From: Luteimonas endophytica
GTDB taxonomy: Bacteria; Pseudomonadota; Gammaproteobacteria; Xanthomonadales; Xanthomonadaceae
DNA: 64,000 nt
Assembly (NCBI RefSeq): GCF_029887875.1
Contig: NZ_JARXRM010000032.1
Span: 98,440 to 162,439 of the forward strand
Reading direction: 5' to 3'
Position 1 is the first letter of the stretch, and each line of letters opens with the position of its first letter. The notes beneath the pieces are model-generated. The model worked only from the letters and a program-made list of their open reading frames with translations, searched no databases and had not been told where the DNA came from. The translations under genes were made by a program, and so were the position numbers. Positions 45,792-56,685 of the stretch are shown here, in pieces.

Positions 45792-46253
45792 ATGCTGTTG
45801 CTCGTCCTCAACGTCCTGTTCGTCCTGATCGCGATCTCGATGGTCGCGCTGATCCTCATGCAGCGCGGCTCCGGCGCGGCCGCCGGCTCGGGATTCGGCG
45901 GCGGCGCCTCGGCGACGGTGTTCGGCGCGCGCGGCTCCTCGAACTTCCTTTCCAAGGCCACCAAGTGGCTGGCGATCGCGTTCTTCGCGATCACGCTCTT
46001 CATGGCCTGGCACGCGACCCGCCAGGCCGCGCCGGCCGAAGTGCAGCAGGACCTCGGGGTGATGTCGGTGCCCCAGGCGCCGGCGGGCGAGGGTGCCGCT
46101 TCGGTGCCCGCCGCGCCGCAGCAGCAGGACGATGCCGCAGTGCCTGCCGCGCCCCCCGCCGCCGGGGAGCAGGCCGTGCCCGCCGCGCCGCCGGCGACCC
46201 AGGACAGCGCGCAGCCGCCGGCGGCGGATCCTGCTCCGCAGGAAGATCCATAG
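45792..46253 (+). CDS. secG: Protein-export membrane protein SecG
   Basis: 153 aa. Two membrane helices (about 2-24 and 55-75) with the conserved LMQRGSGAAAGSGFGGGASATVFGARGS-type loop between them (shown here in part: MQRGSGAAAGSGFGGG). Accessory subunit of the SecYEG translocon. The C-terminus carries about 75 extra residues of Ala/Pro/Gln, longer than the 110-aa E. coli protein and low in complexity. Possible internal promoter TACAAT at 45617-45622 inside tpiA. Confidence 0.93.
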   Translation: MLLLVLNVLFVLIAISMVALILMQRGSGAAAGSGFGGGASATVFGARGSSNFLSKATKWLAIAFFAITLFMAWHATRQAAPAEVQQDLGVMSVPQAPAGEGAASVPAAPQQQDDAAVPAAPPAAGEQAVPAAPPATQDSAQPPAADPAPQEDP

Positions 46254-46257
46254 CGCT

Positions 46258-46263
46258 TACAAT
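46258..46263 (+). promoter_or_regulatory. -10 element of the tRNA-Leu gene
   Basis: TACAAT (5 of 6 to consensus), 39 bases before the mature tRNA and just after the secG stop. The -35 region is poor; readthrough from secG may also supply the tRNA. Confidence 0.4.
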
Positions 46264-46302
46264 GCGCGCTCGATCGCCGGATCGCACGGCGATCCCGAAC
46301 AG

Positions 46303-46387
46303 GCCCAGGTGGCGGAATTGGTAGACGCACTACCTTGAGGTGGTAGCGACGAGAGTCGTAGGGGTTCGAGTCCCCTCTTGGGCACCA
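46303..46387 (+). tRNA. tRNA-Leu (anticodon GAG)
   Basis: 85 bases including encoded CCA. Acceptor stem GCCCAGG/CTTGGGC, anticodon stem CTACC/GGTAG with loop TTGAGGT (anticodon GAG at 46337-46339, reading CUC and CUU), long variable arm CGACGAGAGTCG typical of class II tRNA-Leu, and T-arm GGGGTTCGAGTCCCC. It lies between secG and nuoA as in many gammaproteobacteria. Confidence 0.97.
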
Positions 46388-46422
46388 TATCCAGCGCGCG
46401 GCATACGCTGCGCGTCGCCGAG

Positions 46423-46451
46423 AACCCCGCCGCGCGGGGTTTTCCTTTTTT
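46423..46451 (+). terminator. Rho-independent terminator after tRNA-Leu
   Basis: Stem AACCCCGC/GCGGGGTT (8 bp, 3-base loop) followed by TTCCTTTTTT. It separates the secG-tRNA-Leu transcript from the nuo operon. Confidence 0.88.
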
Positions 46452-46522
46452 GGCGGTGTTCGCGCGACGCGTCACGGCCCCTTCACGGGTGACCGCGGAT
46501 GCCGCGCGTCGCCGCGGAATCG

Positions 46523-46552
46523 TTTACTCGCGAGTTTACGAACCGCTACAAT
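46523..46552 (+). promoter_or_regulatory. Candidate nuo operon promoter
   Basis: TTTACT (46523-46528, 4 of 6), 18-base spacer, TACAAT (46547-46552, 5 of 6). It is the only promoter-like pair between the tRNA-Leu terminator and nuoA and lies in the local low-G+C spot. It implies a nuo leader of about 170 bases. Confidence 0.55.
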
Positions 46553-46728
46553 TCACCGGTTCGTGCGCGGGGCAGGAATGCCGTGGAGCGCACCGGCACC
46601 AGGGAAGGTGCAAGCCGTGCGGGCCGGTGGCAATGGCCCGCGCATCCTTCGTGTCGCGGCACGCCGCGACCGGCGCTTTGGCGTCGAGCAATGGCCGCCC
46701 GGGCGGCAAGTAGCCGAGAGAACAACGC
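46553..46728 (+). other. Long 5' leader of the nuo operon
   Basis: 176 bases between the candidate promoter and the nuoA GTG. G+C rich, with several potential stems (GTGCGCGGGGC, GCCGTGCGGGCCGG/CCGGTGGC, GCGGCACGCCGCG). No gene or known riboswitch is recognised. GAGAGAA lies just before the GTG. Confidence 0.4.
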
Positions 46729-47085
46729 GTGCTGGCCGAATACCTGCCCACCCTGCTGTTCCTGATCGTTGCCACCGGCATCGGCATCGCCCTGCTGATC
46801 GTCGGCAACCTGCTCGGGCCGAAGCGCCCGTCGGCCGAGAAGCTGGCTCCCTACGAGTGCGGTTTCGCCGCGTTCGAGGACGCGCGCATGCAGTTCGATG
46901 TGCGCTATTACCTGATCGCCATCCAGTTCATCATCTTCGACCTGGAGATCATCTTCATCGTGCCCTGGGCCACCGTGTTCCGCGATCTGGGCGTGGTCGG
47001 CCTGGTGGAGATGGGCATCTTCGCCGGCATGCTGCTGCTCGGCTTCATCTACGTGTGGAAGAAGGGAGCGCTGGAATGGGAATGA
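46729..47085 (+). CDS. nuoA: NADH-quinone oxidoreductase subunit A
   Basis: 118 aa from a GTG start. Three membrane helices with the conserved KLAPYECGF and [15 protein letters not shown] segments. Core membrane subunit of complex I, near the quinone entry site with NuoH. First gene of the 14-gene nuo operon (A to N in standard order), which couples NADH oxidation to proton pumping. Confidence 0.96.
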   Translation: MLAEYLPTLLFLIVATGIGIALLIVGNLLGPKRPSAEKLAPYECGFAAFEDARMQFDVRYYLIAIQFIIFDLEIIFIVPWATVFRDLGVVGLVEMGIFAGMLLLGFIYVWKKGALEWE

Positions 47086-47131
47086 TGCCGGCATCCGCAG
47101 TGCGGCCGCCGTGCCGCGGGGGCCATCGCCG

Positions 47132-47712
<581 letters not shown>

Positions 47713-47716
<4 letters not shown>

Positions 47717-48474
47717 ACGGCACGGTGATGGAGTTCGCCGAGCGCCTGCGCGCACGCTTCGACGGCGCGGAAGTGTCGGTGGCCGCGCCGCGCGGCGAGG
47801 TCGGCATCGTATTCGAGGCGGGCGCCTGGCACGACGGCTGCCTGGTCCTGCGCGACGAGTTCGGCTTCGAGCAGCTGATCGACGTCTGCGGGGTCGACCA
47901 CCTGAGCTACGGCAGCGACGAATGGGACACCGAGGTCTCCTCGGAGGGCTTCAGCCGGGGCGTCGAGGGGCGCGGCCCCGGACGGTTCGGCTTCGGCCAG
48001 ACCACCAGCCGGCAGCTGCAGCAGCCCGACGGCGAGGGCGCGATCCCGATGCCGGCACGCCGTTTCGCCGCGGTGGCGCAGCTGCTCTCGGTGCGGCACA
48101 ACCAGCGGTTGCGCGTGACCTGCTACGCGCCCGACGACGCGCTGCCGATCGTCGACTCGCTGACCGGCATCTGGCCGGTGGCCAACTGGTTCGAGCGCGA
48201 GGCCTTCGACCTGTTCGGCATCGTCTTCGCCGGTCACCCCGATCTGCGGCGGATCCTCACCGACTACGGGTTCGTCGGCCACCCGTTCCGCAAGGACTTC
48301 CCGTTGATCGGCAACGTCGAAGTCCGCTACGACGCGGAGCGCAAGCGGGTGATCTACGAGCCGGTGACCTCGGTCGAGCCGCGCGTGGGCGTGCCGCGGG
48401 TGATCCGCGACGACGCCCGCTACGCCACCGCCGCCGGCGAGCAGATGGCGCGCAGGACGGAGGATGCGAAGTGA
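47713..48474 (+). CDS. nuoC: NADH-quinone oxidoreductase subunit C
   Basis: 253 aa peripheral-arm subunit (30 kDa type), separate from NuoD as in most non-enteric bacteria. [28 protein letters not shown] is the family signature region (core [10 protein letters not shown]). Residues about 75-110 hold an insertion with Gly and Gln that is not catalytic. Stop overlaps the nuoD GTG. Confidence 0.95.
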
Positions 48475-49781
48475 GCGTTCCGCTCGACCAGCCGCTCCAG
48501 GCCGGCGCCGGCAACGCCGCGCTGCTGCGCCAGGAGATCCGCAACTACACCATGAACTTCGGGCCGCAGCATCCGGCCGCGCACGGCGTGCTTCGCCTGA
48601 TCCTCGAGATGGACGGCGAGACCGTGGTGCGCGCCGATCCGCACGTCGGCCTGCTCCATCGCGGCACCGAGAAACTCGCAGAGTCCAAGCCGTTCAACCA
48701 GTCGATCGGCTACATGGACCGGCTCGATTACGTCTCGATGATGTGCAACGAGCACGCCTACGTGCGCGCCATCGAGACCCTGATGGGAATCGAGGCGCCC
48801 GAGCGCGCGCAGTGGATCCGCACCCTGTTCGACGAGGTCACCCGGATCCTCAACCACCTGATGTGGCTGGGTTCCAACGCGCTCGACCTGGGCGCGATGG
48901 CGGTGTTCCTGTACGCGTTCCGGGAACGCGAGGAGCTGATGGACGTCTACGAGGCGGTCAGCGGCGCGCGCATGCACGCGACCTACTATCGCCCCGGCGG
49001 TGTCTACCGCGATCTCCCCGACCGCATGTCGCGCTACCGCGAGTCGCCGTGGCGCAAGGGCGAGAAGCTCAAGCGCTTCAACGCCTGGCGCGAAGGTTCC
49101 ATGCTCGACTACCTGGAGGCGTTCGCAAAGGACTTCCCGGCGCGCATCGACGAGTACGAGACCCTGCTCACCGACAACCGGATCTGGAAGCAGCGTACCG
49201 TCGGCATCGGCGTGATCCCGCCGGAGAAGGCACTGGCCTGGGGCATGACCGGGCCGATGCTGCGCGGCTCCGGGGTGGCCTGGGACCTGCGCAAGAAGCA
49301 GCCGTACGCGAAGTACGCCGAGGTCGATTTCGACATCCCGGTGGGGGTCGAGGGCGATTGCTACGACCGCTATCTGGTGCGCGTGGCCGAGATGCGCCAG
49401 TCGGTGCGCATCATCGAGCAATGCGTGGCCTGGCTGAAGGCCAACCCCGGCCCGGTGATGATCGACAACTACAAGGTGTCGCCCCCCTCCCGCGAGGAGA
49501 TGAAGGACGACATGGAAGCGCTGATCCACCACTTCAAGCTGTTCACCGAGGGTTATTGCGTGCCGGCGGGCGAGACCTACCAGGCGGTCGAGGCGCCGAA
49601 GGGGGAGTTCGGCTGCTACCTGGTGTCCGACGGCGCCAACAAGCCGTTCCGGGTGCACCTGCGCGCTCCCGGCTTCGCCCACCTCTCGTCGATGGACGCG
49701 GTGGTGAAGGGGCACATGCTGGCCGACGTGGTGGCGATGATCGGCACCTACGACATCGTGTTCGGCGAAATCGACAGGTAG
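48471..49781 (+). CDS. nuoD: NADH-quinone oxidoreductase subunit D
   Basis: 436 aa from a GTG start overlapping nuoC (GTGA). 49 kDa subunit that forms the quinone pocket with Nuo[29 protein letters not shown], and the quinone-contacting His/Tyr region near the N-terminus are present; C-terminal [18 protein letters not shown] is the standard ending (core DIVFGEIDR). Confidence 0.96.
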   Translation: MSVPLDQPLQAGAGNAALLRQEIRNYTMNFGPQHPAAHGVLRLILEMDGETVVRADPHVGLLHRGTEKLAESKPFNQSIGYMDRLDYVSMMCNEHAYVRAIETLMGIEAPERAQWIRTLFDEVTRILNHLMWLGSNALDLGAMAVFLYAFREREELMDVYEAVSGARMHATYYRPGGVYRDLPDRMSRYRESPWRKGEKLKRFNAWREGSMLDYLEAFAKDFPARIDEYETLLTDNRIWKQRTVGIGVIPPEKALAWGMTGPMLRGSGVAWDLRKKQPYAKYAEVDFDIPVGVEGDCYDRYLVRVAEMRQSVRIIEQCVAWLKANPGPVMIDNYKVSPPSREEMKDDMEALIHHFKLFTEGYCVPAGETYQAVEAPKGEFGCYLVSDGANKPFRVHLRAPGFAHLSSMDAVVKGHMLADVVAMIGTYDIVFGEIDR

Positions 49782-49785
49782 GGCG

Positions 49786-50313
49786 ATGAGAGCGACCGGA
49801 AACTTCGAGAATGCCCGCAACGTCGACCCGATGGTCGCGCTCAGCGAGCACACGCGCGCGCATATCGACCATTGGCTGGGCAAGTTCCCGCCGGACCGCA
49901 AGCGCTCGGCGGTGCTGCAGGGGCTGCACGCTGCGCAGGAACAGAACGGCGGCTGGCTCACCGACGAGCTTATCGCCGCGGTGGCCAAGTACCTCGGCCT
50001 GCCGCCGGTGTGGGCCTACGAGGTGGCGACGTTCTATTCGATGTTCGAGACCCGCGAGGTGGGCCGCAACAACGTCGCCTTCTGCACCAACATCAGCTGC
50101 TGGTTGAACGGCGCGGAGGACCTGGTCGCGCACGCGGAGAAGAAGCTCGGCTGCAGGCTGGGCGAGTCGACCGCCGACGGGCGCGTCTACCTCAAGCGCG
50201 AAGAAGAATGCGTGGCCGCCTGCTGCGGTGCGCCCGTGGTCGTGATCAATGGCCATTACCACGAGAAGCTCACCGCCGAGAAGGTGGACGAGCTGCTCGA
50301 CGGACTGAAGTGA
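49786..50313 (+). CDS. nuoE: NADH-quinone oxidoreductase subunit E
   Basis: 175 aa, thioredoxin-like. Binds the 2Fe-2S cluster N1a through CTNISC and [26 protein letters not shown] is the family core. The start at 49786 follows nuoD by 4 bases; an extension of about 15 residues precedes the conserved part. Confidence 0.95.
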   Translation: MRATGNFENARNVDPMVALSEHTRAHIDHWLGKFPPDRKRSAVLQGLHAAQEQNGGWLTDELIAAVAKYLGLPPVWAYEVATFYSMFETREVGRNNVAFCTNISCWLNGAEDLVAHAEKKLGCRLGESTADGRVYLKREEECVAACCGAPVVVINGHYHEKLTAEKVDELLDGLK

Positions 50314-50327
50314 GGCGACCCGAGACC

Positions 50328-51698
50328 ATGGCGCACCACACTCCCCATCCATCGCCGGGTTACGGCCCCGTCGGCCCCGCGCCGAAGGATCACCAGGCGG
50401 TCTACACGACGCTGCACTTCGACAAGCCGTGGTCGTACGAGAACTACCTCAAGACCGGCGGCTACAGCGCGCTGCGGAGGATCCTCGAGCAGAAGATCGC
50501 GCCGGCGGACGTGATCGAGATGGTCAAGCAGTCCGGCCTGCGCGGCCGCGGCGGCGCGGGCTTCCCGACCGGGCTGAAGTGGAGCTTCATGCCCAAGGAT
50601 TCGGGCATGCAGAAGTACATCCTCTGCAACTCCGACGAGTCCGAGCCCGGCACCGCCAAGGACCGCGACATCCTGCGCTACAACCCGCACGCGGTGATCG
50701 AGGGCATGGCGATCGCCTGCTATGCCACCGGAGCCAGCGTCGGCTACAACTACCTGCGCGGCGAGTTCCACCACGAACCCTTCGAGCACCTCGAGGAGGC
50801 CACCGCCGAGGCCTATGCCAACGGCTGGCTGGGCAAGAACGTCCTCGGCAGCGGCATCGACATCGACATCCACAACGCCCTCGGCGCCGGCGCCTACATC
50901 TGCGGGGAGGAAACCGCGCTGATGGAGTCGCTGGAGGGCAAGAAGGGCCAGCCGCGCTACAAGCCGCCGTTCCCGGCCAACTTCGGCCTGTACGGCAAGC
51001 CCACGACCATCAACAACACCGAGACCTTCGCCTCGGTGCCGGCGATCGTGCGCAACGGCGCGGAGTGGTTCCTCAACCTGGGCAAGCCCAACAACGGCGG
51101 GCCCAAGATCTTCTCGGTCTCGGGCCACGTGGCGCGTCCGGGCAACTACGAGATCCGCCTCGGCACGCCGTTTTCCGAGCTGCTTGAGATGGCCGGCGGC
51201 ATGCGCGCCGGGCGCACCATCAAGGGGGTGATCCCCGGTGGCTCGTCGATGCCGGTATTGCCCGGCCAGACCATGCTGGGCCTGACCATGGACTACGACA
51301 GCATCCAGAAGGCGGGCTCCGGGCTCGGCTCGGGAGCCGTCATCGTGATGGACGACACCACCTGCATGGTGCGCGCCTGCCAGCGCATCGCGCGCTTCTA
51401 CTACGCCGAGAGCTGCGGGCAGTGCACCCCATGCCGCGAGGGCACCGGTTGGATGTACCGCATGCTCACCCGCATCGTCGACGGCCAGGCCACCACGGAC
51501 GACCTGTACATGCTCCGGGCCGCCGCCGGCCAGATCGAGGGGCACACCATCTGCGCGTTCGGCGAGGCCGCGGCGTGGCCGGTGCAGGGGTTCCTGCGCC
51601 ACTACTGGGACGAGTTCGAGTACGCCGTCGTCAACCGCCGCTTCCTGGTCGACGACCAGCGCGACGGCACGGTGGCGCCGAAGGCGGTGGCTGCATGA
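50328..51698 (+). CDS. nuoF: NADH-quinone oxidoreductase subunit F
   Basis: 456 aa. NADH- and FMN-binding subunit where electrons enter complex [14 protein letters not shown] binds [22 protein letters not shown] is the FMN loop, and [14 protein letters not shown] plus the later TICAFGEA cysteine hold 4Fe-4S cluster N3. Overlaps nuoG by ATGA. Confidence 0.97.
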   Translation: MAHHTPHPSPGYGPVGPAPKDHQAVYTTLHFDKPWSYENYLKTGGYSALRRILEQKIAPADVIEMVKQSGLRGRGGAGFPTGLKWSFMPKDSGMQKYILCNSDESEPGTAKDRDILRYNPHAVIEGMAIACYATGASVGYNYLRGEFHHEPFEHLEEATAEAYANGWLGKNVLGSGIDIDIHNALGAGAYICGEETALMESLEGKKGQPRYKPPFPANFGLYGKPTTINNTETFASVPAIVRNGAEWFLNLGKPNNGGPKIFSVSGHVARPGNYEIRLGTPFSELLEMAGGMRAGRTIKGVIPGGSSMPVLPGQTMLGLTMDYDSIQKAGSGLGSGAVIVMDDTTCMVRACQRIARFYYAESCGQCTPCREGTGWMYRMLTRIVDGQATTDDLYMLRAAAGQIEGHTICAFGEAAAWPVQGFLRHYWDEFEYAVVNRRFLVDDQRDGTVAPKAVAA

Positions 51699-54001
51699 GC
51701 GCGCAGCCGGTCAATCCGAAGCTGCCGCCGGATCACGTCACCGTCTTCATCGACGGGGTCGAGCTGGCCGCGCCCAAGGGCTCGATGATCATCCAGGCGG
51801 CCGACCGCGCCGGGATCGCGATCCCGCGGTTCTGCTACCACGACAAGCTGGCGATCGCTGCGAACTGCCGCATGTGTCTGGTCGAAGTGGAGAAGATGCC
51901 GAAGCCGGCGCCGGCCTGCGCCACGCCGGTGATGGACGGCATGAAGGTCAGCACCCGCAGCGACAAGGCGCTGAAGTCGCAGCGCAACGTGATGGAGTTC
52001 CTGCTGATCAACCACCCGCTCGACTGTCCGATCTGCGACCAGGGCGGCGAGTGCGAACTGCAGGACCTGTCGCTCGGCTACGGGCGCTCGGTCAGCCGTT
52101 TCGCCGAGCGCAAGCGCGTGGTCGCCGACGAGGACATGGGTCCGCTGGTCGCCACCGAGATGACCCGCTGCATCCAGTGCACCCGCTGCATCCGCTTCAC
52201 CGCGGAAATCGCCGGCACCTACGAGCTGGGCGGGATGCAGCGCGGCGAGAACCTGCAGATCGGCACCTACGACGGCAAGCCGCTGACCACGGAGCTGTCC
52301 GGCAACGTCATCGACGTCTGCCCGGTGGGCGCGCTGACCAACAAGGTGTTCCGCTTCCGCGCCCGGCCGTGGGAGCTGATCGCCAAGGAGTCTCTGGGCT
52401 ATCACGACGCGCTGGGCAGCAACCTGTTCCTGCACGTGCGCCGCGGCGAGGTGCTGCGGGCGGTGCCGCGCGACAACGAAGCGGTCAACGAATGCTGGCT
52501 GTCCGACCGCGACCGCTATTCGCACCAGGGCCTGGCGGCCGCCGACCGCGCGGTGCGGCCGCTGTTGCGCGAGGGCGGCGAGTGGCGCGAGGCCGGTTGG
52601 GACGAGGCGCTCGAGCGCGCCGCGCGGATCCTGCGCGACAACCCCGCCGACGACCTCGGCGTGCTGGTCCACCCGGGCACCTCGGACGAGGAGGGCGCCC
52701 TGCTGGCGCGCCTGGCCGAGGGCCTGGGCACCGGCAACCTCGACCACCGCATCGCCCAGTCCGACCTTTCCGACGGCGCCGCCGCCGAACCATTCGCGAT
52801 GCCGGTCGCGGACATCGCCCGCGCCGACGTGGTGGTGATCGTAGGCAGCAACCTGCGCCACGAGGTGCCGCTGCTGCACCAGCGCGTGCGCCAGGCCTGG
52901 CGCAAGGGCGCGCGGGTGCACGTGGTCAACCCGGTCGATTTCGAGTTCACCTTCGACCTGGCCGGCTGCCATGTCCTGGCACCCTCGCGGATCGCCGAGG
53001 CGCTGGCCGGGGAGGCGCTGGCCGCGGCGCTCGGTGGCGCCGAGCGCGCGGTGGTGCTGGTCGGCGCGGTCGCCGAGTGCGGCCCGCACGCCGCGGCCAT
53101 CCGCGCCGCTGCGGCCGGGCTCGCCCGTCGCCACGGGGCGGCGCTATGCCGCATCCCGCAGGGCGCCAACGCCGTCGGGCTCGCGCGCCAGGGCGTGCTG
53201 CCGGCCTCGCGCGACGCTGCCGCGATGCTCGCCGAGCCGCGTTCGGCGTACCTGCTCTACGGCATCGAGCCGGGACTGGATTTCGCCGGCCAGGCGGCTG
53301 CGCTGAAGGCCCTGGGTGGCGCCGAGGTGGTGGCGTTCAGCCATTTCGCCTGCGAATCGACACGCGCGGTGGCCGACGTGATCCTGCCGATCGGCGCGCT
53401 GCCGGAAGTCGACGCCACCATGACCAACCTCGAGGGCCGGGTGCAGCGCAGCGTGGCCGCCGGCCGGCTGCCGGGCGACGCGCGCGCCGGCTGGCGGGTA
53501 CTGCGCGCGCTCGGCGGGCAGCTGCAGCTGCCGGGTTTCGAATTCACCGAGCTGGCGCAGCTGCGTGCCGCGATGACGCCACGGGACCACGGGGTACCGG
53601 GGCGCGCCGCGAGCCCTGACACGGTTGCGAGCGACGAGAGCCGCGACCCCGCGTCGGCCGACGCGCGTGGCGATTTTGAGCGCGCCGACGGGGAGGCATC
53701 GAGCGGCCTCGAGCTGGCGGTCGCCCCGGCCCTCTACCGCAGCGACGCGGTCGTGCGCCGCGCGGCGGCGCTGCAGGCGCATCCGCTGACGCTCGGGCCG
53801 CGCATCGCGCTGCACCCGCAGGACGCGGCCGACATCGGCGTGGCCGAGGAGGGTATGGCCAAGGTGTCCAACGCCGCCGGGGTGGCGACCCTGCAGGTCA
53901 CGGTCAGCGACCGGGTGGCGCGCGGCGCCGCCTGGGCCGAGAGCGGCTATGGCCCCACCGCGGCGCTGGGCGCCGGCCTGGTGAAGGTGGTGGCGGCATG
54001 A
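51695..54001 (+). CDS. nuoG: NADH-quinone oxidoreductase subunit G
   Basis: 768 aa, largest peripheral subunit. 2Fe-2S N1b ([15 protein letters not shown]), the His-ligated 4Fe-4S N5 ([14 protein letters not shown]) and N4 ([10 protein letters not shown], with CPVGAL) are all present in the first 220 residues, followed by a degenerate molybdopterin-oxidoreductase domain. Residues about 630-670 form a low-complexity Asp/Ala/Ser/Glu linker before the C-terminal domain. Overlaps nuoH by ATGA. Confidence 0.95.
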   Translation: MSAQPVNPKLPPDHVTVFIDGVELAAPKGSMIIQAADRAGIAIPRFCYHDKLAIAANCRMCLVEVEKMPKPAPACATPVMDGMKVSTRSDKALKSQRNVMEFLLINHPLDCPICDQGGECELQDLSLGYGRSVSRFAERKRVVADEDMGPLVATEMTRCIQCTRCIRFTAEIAGTYELGGMQRGENLQIGTYDGKPLTTELSGNVIDVCPVGALTNKVFRFRARPWELIAKESLGYHDALGSNLFLHVRRGEVLRAVPRDNEAVNECWLSDRDRYSHQGLAAADRAVRPLLREGGEWREAGWDEALERAARILRDNPADDLGVLVHPGTSDEEGALLARLAEGLGTGNLDHRIAQSDLSDGAAAEPFAMPVADIARADVVVIVGSNLRHEVPLLHQRVRQAWRKGARVHVVNPVDFEFTFDLAGCHVLAPSRIAEALAGEALAAALGGAERAVVLVGAVAECGPHAAAIRAAAAGLARRHGAALCRIPQGANAVGLARQGVLPASRDAAAMLAEPRSAYLLYGIEPGLDFAGQAAALKALGGAEVVAFSHFACESTRAVADVILPIGALPEVDATMTNLEGRVQRSVAAGRLPGDARAGWRVLRALGGQLQLPGFEFTELAQLRAAMTPRDHGVPGRAASPDTVASDESRDPASADARGDFERADGEASSGLELAVAPALYRSDAVVRRAAALQAHPLTLGPRIALHPQDAADIGVAEEGMAKVSNAAGVATLQVTVSDRVARGAAWAESGYGPTAALGAGLVKVVAA

Positions 54002-55077
54002 GCACCGCGGAACTGCTGACCCAGCTGACCGGGCCGCTGCAGGAATGGCTGCATGGGCTCGGCCCGCTCGGCACGCTCGTCTGGATCGTGCTGAAGATCC
54101 TCGCGATCGCCGTCCCGGTGATCCTGGCGGTGGCGTTCTACGTGGTCTGGGAGCGCAAGCTGATCGGCTGGATGCACGTGCGCCACGGGCCGATGTACGT
54201 CGGCATGGGCGTGTTCCAGGCGTTCGCCGACGTGTTCAAGCTGCTGTTCAAGGAAGTCATCCAGCCGACCAAGGCGCAGCGCTCGCTGTACCTGCTGGCG
54301 CCGCTGATCACCCTGGCTCCGGCGTTCGCCGCCTGGGCGGTGGTGCCGTTCGATGCGCAGTTGGTGCTCTCCAACGCCAACGCCGGGCTGCTGTATCTGC
54401 TGGCGATGACCTCGCTGGGCGTGTACGGGATCATCCTGGCCGGCTGGGCCTCCAACTCCAAGTACGCGTTTCTCGGCGCGATGCGCTCGGCCGCGCAGGT
54501 GGTGAGCTACGAGATCGCGATGGGCTTCGCCCTGGTCGGCGTACTGATCGCCGCGGGCAGCCTCAACCTGAGCGACATCGTGATGGCGCAGGCCGGCGAC
54601 TCGGGCTTCCTGAGCTGGTTCTGGCTGCCGCTGCTGCCGCTGTTCGTGGTGTATTTCGTATCCGGCGTGGCCGAGACCAACCGTGCGCCGTTCGACGTTG
54701 TCGAGGGCGAGTCGGAGATCGTGGCCGGGCACATGGTGGAGTACTCGGGGTCGGCGTTCGCGCTGTTCTTCCTGGCCGAGTACGCCAACATGATCCTGAT
54801 CAGCTTCCTGGCGGCGATCTTCTTCATGGGCGGCTGGCTGTCGCCGTTCCACGGCTGGGGCATCCCGCTGCTGTCGGTCGACGGCTGGTGGTGGCTGTTC
54901 GCGAAGGTGTTCTTCTTCGCCAGCTTCTACGTCTGGTTCCGCGCTTCGTTCCCGCGCTACCGCTACGACCAGATCATGCGCCTGGGCTGGAAGGTGTTCA
55001 TTCCGATCAGCATCTTCTGGATCTGCGTGGTCGCGCTGATGGCCTACTATGGCGTGCTCGAAGGAGTACAGCGATGA
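53998..55077 (+). CDS. nuoH: NADH-quinone oxidoreductase subunit H
   Basis: 359 aa, eight membrane helices. Links the peripheral arm to the pump and helps form the quinone channel. [18 protein letters not shown] and [20 protein letters not shown]-type loop (core [12 protein letters not shown]) hold the conserved acidic residues. Overlaps nuoI by ATGA. Confidence 0.97.
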   Translation: MSTAELLTQLTGPLQEWLHGLGPLGTLVWIVLKILAIAVPVILAVAFYVVWERKLIGWMHVRHGPMYVGMGVFQAFADVFKLLFKEVIQPTKAQRSLYLLAPLITLAPAFAAWAVVPFDAQLVLSNANAGLLYLLAMTSLGVYGIILAGWASNSKYAFLGAMRSAAQVVSYEIAMGFALVGVLIAAGSLNLSDIVMAQAGDSGFLSWFWLPLLPLFVVYFVSGVAETNRAPFDVVEGESEIVAGHMVEYSGSAFALFFLAEYANMILISFLAAIFFMGGWLSPFHGWGIPLLSVDGWWWLFAKVFFFASFYVWFRASFPRYRYDQIMRLGWKVFIPISIFWICVVALMAYYGVLEGVQR

Positions 55078-55562
55078 GCCGCGTCTACAACTGGTTCCGC
55101 AGCCTGCTGCTGCTCGAACTGATCGGCGGCCTGTGGCTGACGTTCAAGTACCTGTGGCGTCCGAAGTACACGCTGATGTACCCGATGGAAAAGACGCCGC
55201 AGTCGCCCCGCTTCCGCGGCCTGCATGCGCTGCGCCGCTATCCCAACGGCGAGGAGCGCTGCATCGCCTGCAAGCTGTGCGAGGCGGTGTGCCCGGCGCT
55301 GGCGATCACCATCGATTCGGAGCAGCGCGCCGACGGCACCCGCCGCACCACGCGCTACGACATCGACCTGTTCAAGTGCATCTACTGCGGGTTCTGCGAG
55401 GAATCCTGCCCGGTGGACTCGATCGTCGAGACCCACGTGCACGAATACCACTTCGAGAACCGCGGCGAGAACATCGTCAACAAGTCGCAGCTGCTGGCCA
55501 TCGGCGACCGCCTCGAGGCGGAGATCGCCGAACGTCGTGCCGCCGACGCCGCCTACAGGTAA
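55074..55562 (+). CDS. nuoI: NADH-quinone oxidoreductase subunit I
   Basis: 162 aa ferredoxin-like subunit with clusters N6a and N6b: [12 protein letters not shown] and [13 protein letters not shown]-terminal amphipathic helix lies on the membrane. [10 protein letters not shown] is the usual C-terminal motif. AGGAG precedes the ATG. Confidence 0.97.
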   Translation: MSRVYNWFRSLLLLELIGGLWLTFKYLWRPKYTLMYPMEKTPQSPRFRGLHALRRYPNGEERCIACKLCEAVCPALAITIDSEQRADGTRRTTRYDIDLFKCIYCGFCEESCPVDSIVETHVHEYHFENRGENIVNKSQLLAIGDRLEAEIAERRAADAAYR

Positions 55563-55565
55563 GCC

Positions 55566-56222
55566 ATGGAATTCACTCTGCTCGCCTTCCTGGTCTTCGC
55601 CGCGGTCACCGTGGTCTCCGCGGTCGCGGTGATCAGCGTGCGCAATCCGGTGCACGCGGCGCTGTTCCTGGTGCTGACGTTCTTCACCGTGGCCTGCACC
55701 TGGATCCTCGCCGGCGCCGAGTTCCTCGGCGTGGCGCTGATCCTGGTCTACGTGGGCGCGGTGATGGTGCTGTTCCTGTTCGTGGTGATGATGCTGGACA
55801 TCGACGTGGCGCCGCTGCGGGAAGGCTATGTGCGCTATCTGCCGGTCGGACTGCTGGTGGCGGGGGTGATGCTGGCCGAGATGCTGACCCTGATCGGCAT
55901 CCGCTCGCGCACGGCGCCGTTCGGGCCCGATGTGGCCGAGGCGGCGGGCCTCTCCAACACGGCCTGGGTGGCCCATCGCCTGTTCACGGATTACCTGCTG
56001 CCGTTCGAGGTCGCGGCGCTGATCCTCACCGTGGCGGTGATCGCCGCGGTGATGCTCGCGCTTCGCCGCCGCGAGGGCACCAAGCACCAGAGCCCGGGCG
56101 CGCAGTCGGCGGTGCGGGCCGCGGATCGCTTCCGCCTGGTGAAGATGGCCTCGGAGCCGCCGCGGAGCACCCAGGCGCCGCCGCCCGACGGCCAGGCGCC
56201 GGAAGGGGAGGGCAAGGCATGA
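55566..56222 (+). CDS. nuoJ: NADH-quinone oxidoreductase subunit J
   Basis: 218 aa, five membrane helices. [15 protein letters not shown] and [14 protein letters not shown] are the conserved parts, the latter holding the pi-bulge helix involved in coupling. The C-terminal 45 residues are a soluble charged/Pro tail. Overlaps nuoK by ATGA. Confidence 0.95.
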   Translation: MEFTLLAFLVFAAVTVVSAVAVISVRNPVHAALFLVLTFFTVACTWILAGAEFLGVALILVYVGAVMVLFLFVVMMLDIDVAPLREGYVRYLPVGLLVAGVMLAEMLTLIGIRSRTAPFGPDVAEAAGLSNTAWVAHRLFTDYLLPFEVAALILTVAVIAAVMLALRRREGTKHQSPGAQSAVRAADRFRLVKMASEPPRSTQAPPPDGQAPEGEGKA

Positions 56223-56542
56223 ATTTCTTCGGCGAGGGCCTGGCCCTGGGCCACTACCTGGCGCTCGGCGCCGCGCTGTTCTGCATCAGCGTGGCCGGCA
56301 TTTTCCTCAACCGAAAGAACGTGATCGTGCTGCTGATGTCGATCGAGCTGATGCTGCTCGCGGTCAACGTCAACTTCATCGCCTTCTCGCGTCATTTCGG
56401 CGACGCCACCGGCCAGGTGTTCGTGTTCTTCATCCTGACCGTGGCCGCCGCAGAAGCGGCGATCGGCCTGGCGATCCTGGTCACGCTGTTCCGCAACCGC
56501 GGCACGATCAACGTAGGCGACATCGACTCGCTGAAGGGGTGA
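56219..56542 (+). CDS. nuoK: NADH-quinone oxidoreductase subunit K
   Basis: 107 aa, three membrane helices with two buried glutamates ([10 protein letters not shown] and [11 protein letters not shown]) essential for proton movement. Normal family length. A hairpin-containing gap of 143 bases follows before nuoL, the largest gap inside the operon. Confidence 0.96.
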   Translation: MNFFGEGLALGHYLALGAALFCISVAGIFLNRKNVIVLLMSIELMLLAVNVNFIAFSRHFGDATGQVFVFFILTVAAAEAAIGLAILVTLFRNRGTINVGDIDSLKG

Positions 56543-56579
56543 GCGAAGGCGCTTGCGAGCCACTGGCTCGCGCCTTCGC
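56543..56579 (+). promoter_or_regulatory. Hairpin in the nuoK-nuoL gap
   Basis: GCGAAGGC...GCGAGCC (56543-56561) pairs with GGCTCGC-GCCTTCGC (56565-56579), giving two stacked stems of 7 and 8 bp around a 4-base bulge with a 3-base loop, starting one base after the nuoK stop. No T-run. The remaining gap to 56685 has no gene. Possible mRNA processing or stability element. Confidence 0.55.
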
Positions 56580-56685
56580 GAACGACCGGCCACGGATGGC
56601 CGGGCCGGGCGCCCCGGAGCAGATGCAGTACCGCCATGGATGGCTGCAGTGACAACGGCGCCGCTTCTGGATAACCAAAAAAACG

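Noticed and set aside
46303-46387. tRNA-Leu as an integration site for a mobile element
   Set aside because: No integrase, no repeated tRNA 3' end and only housekeeping genes on both sides.
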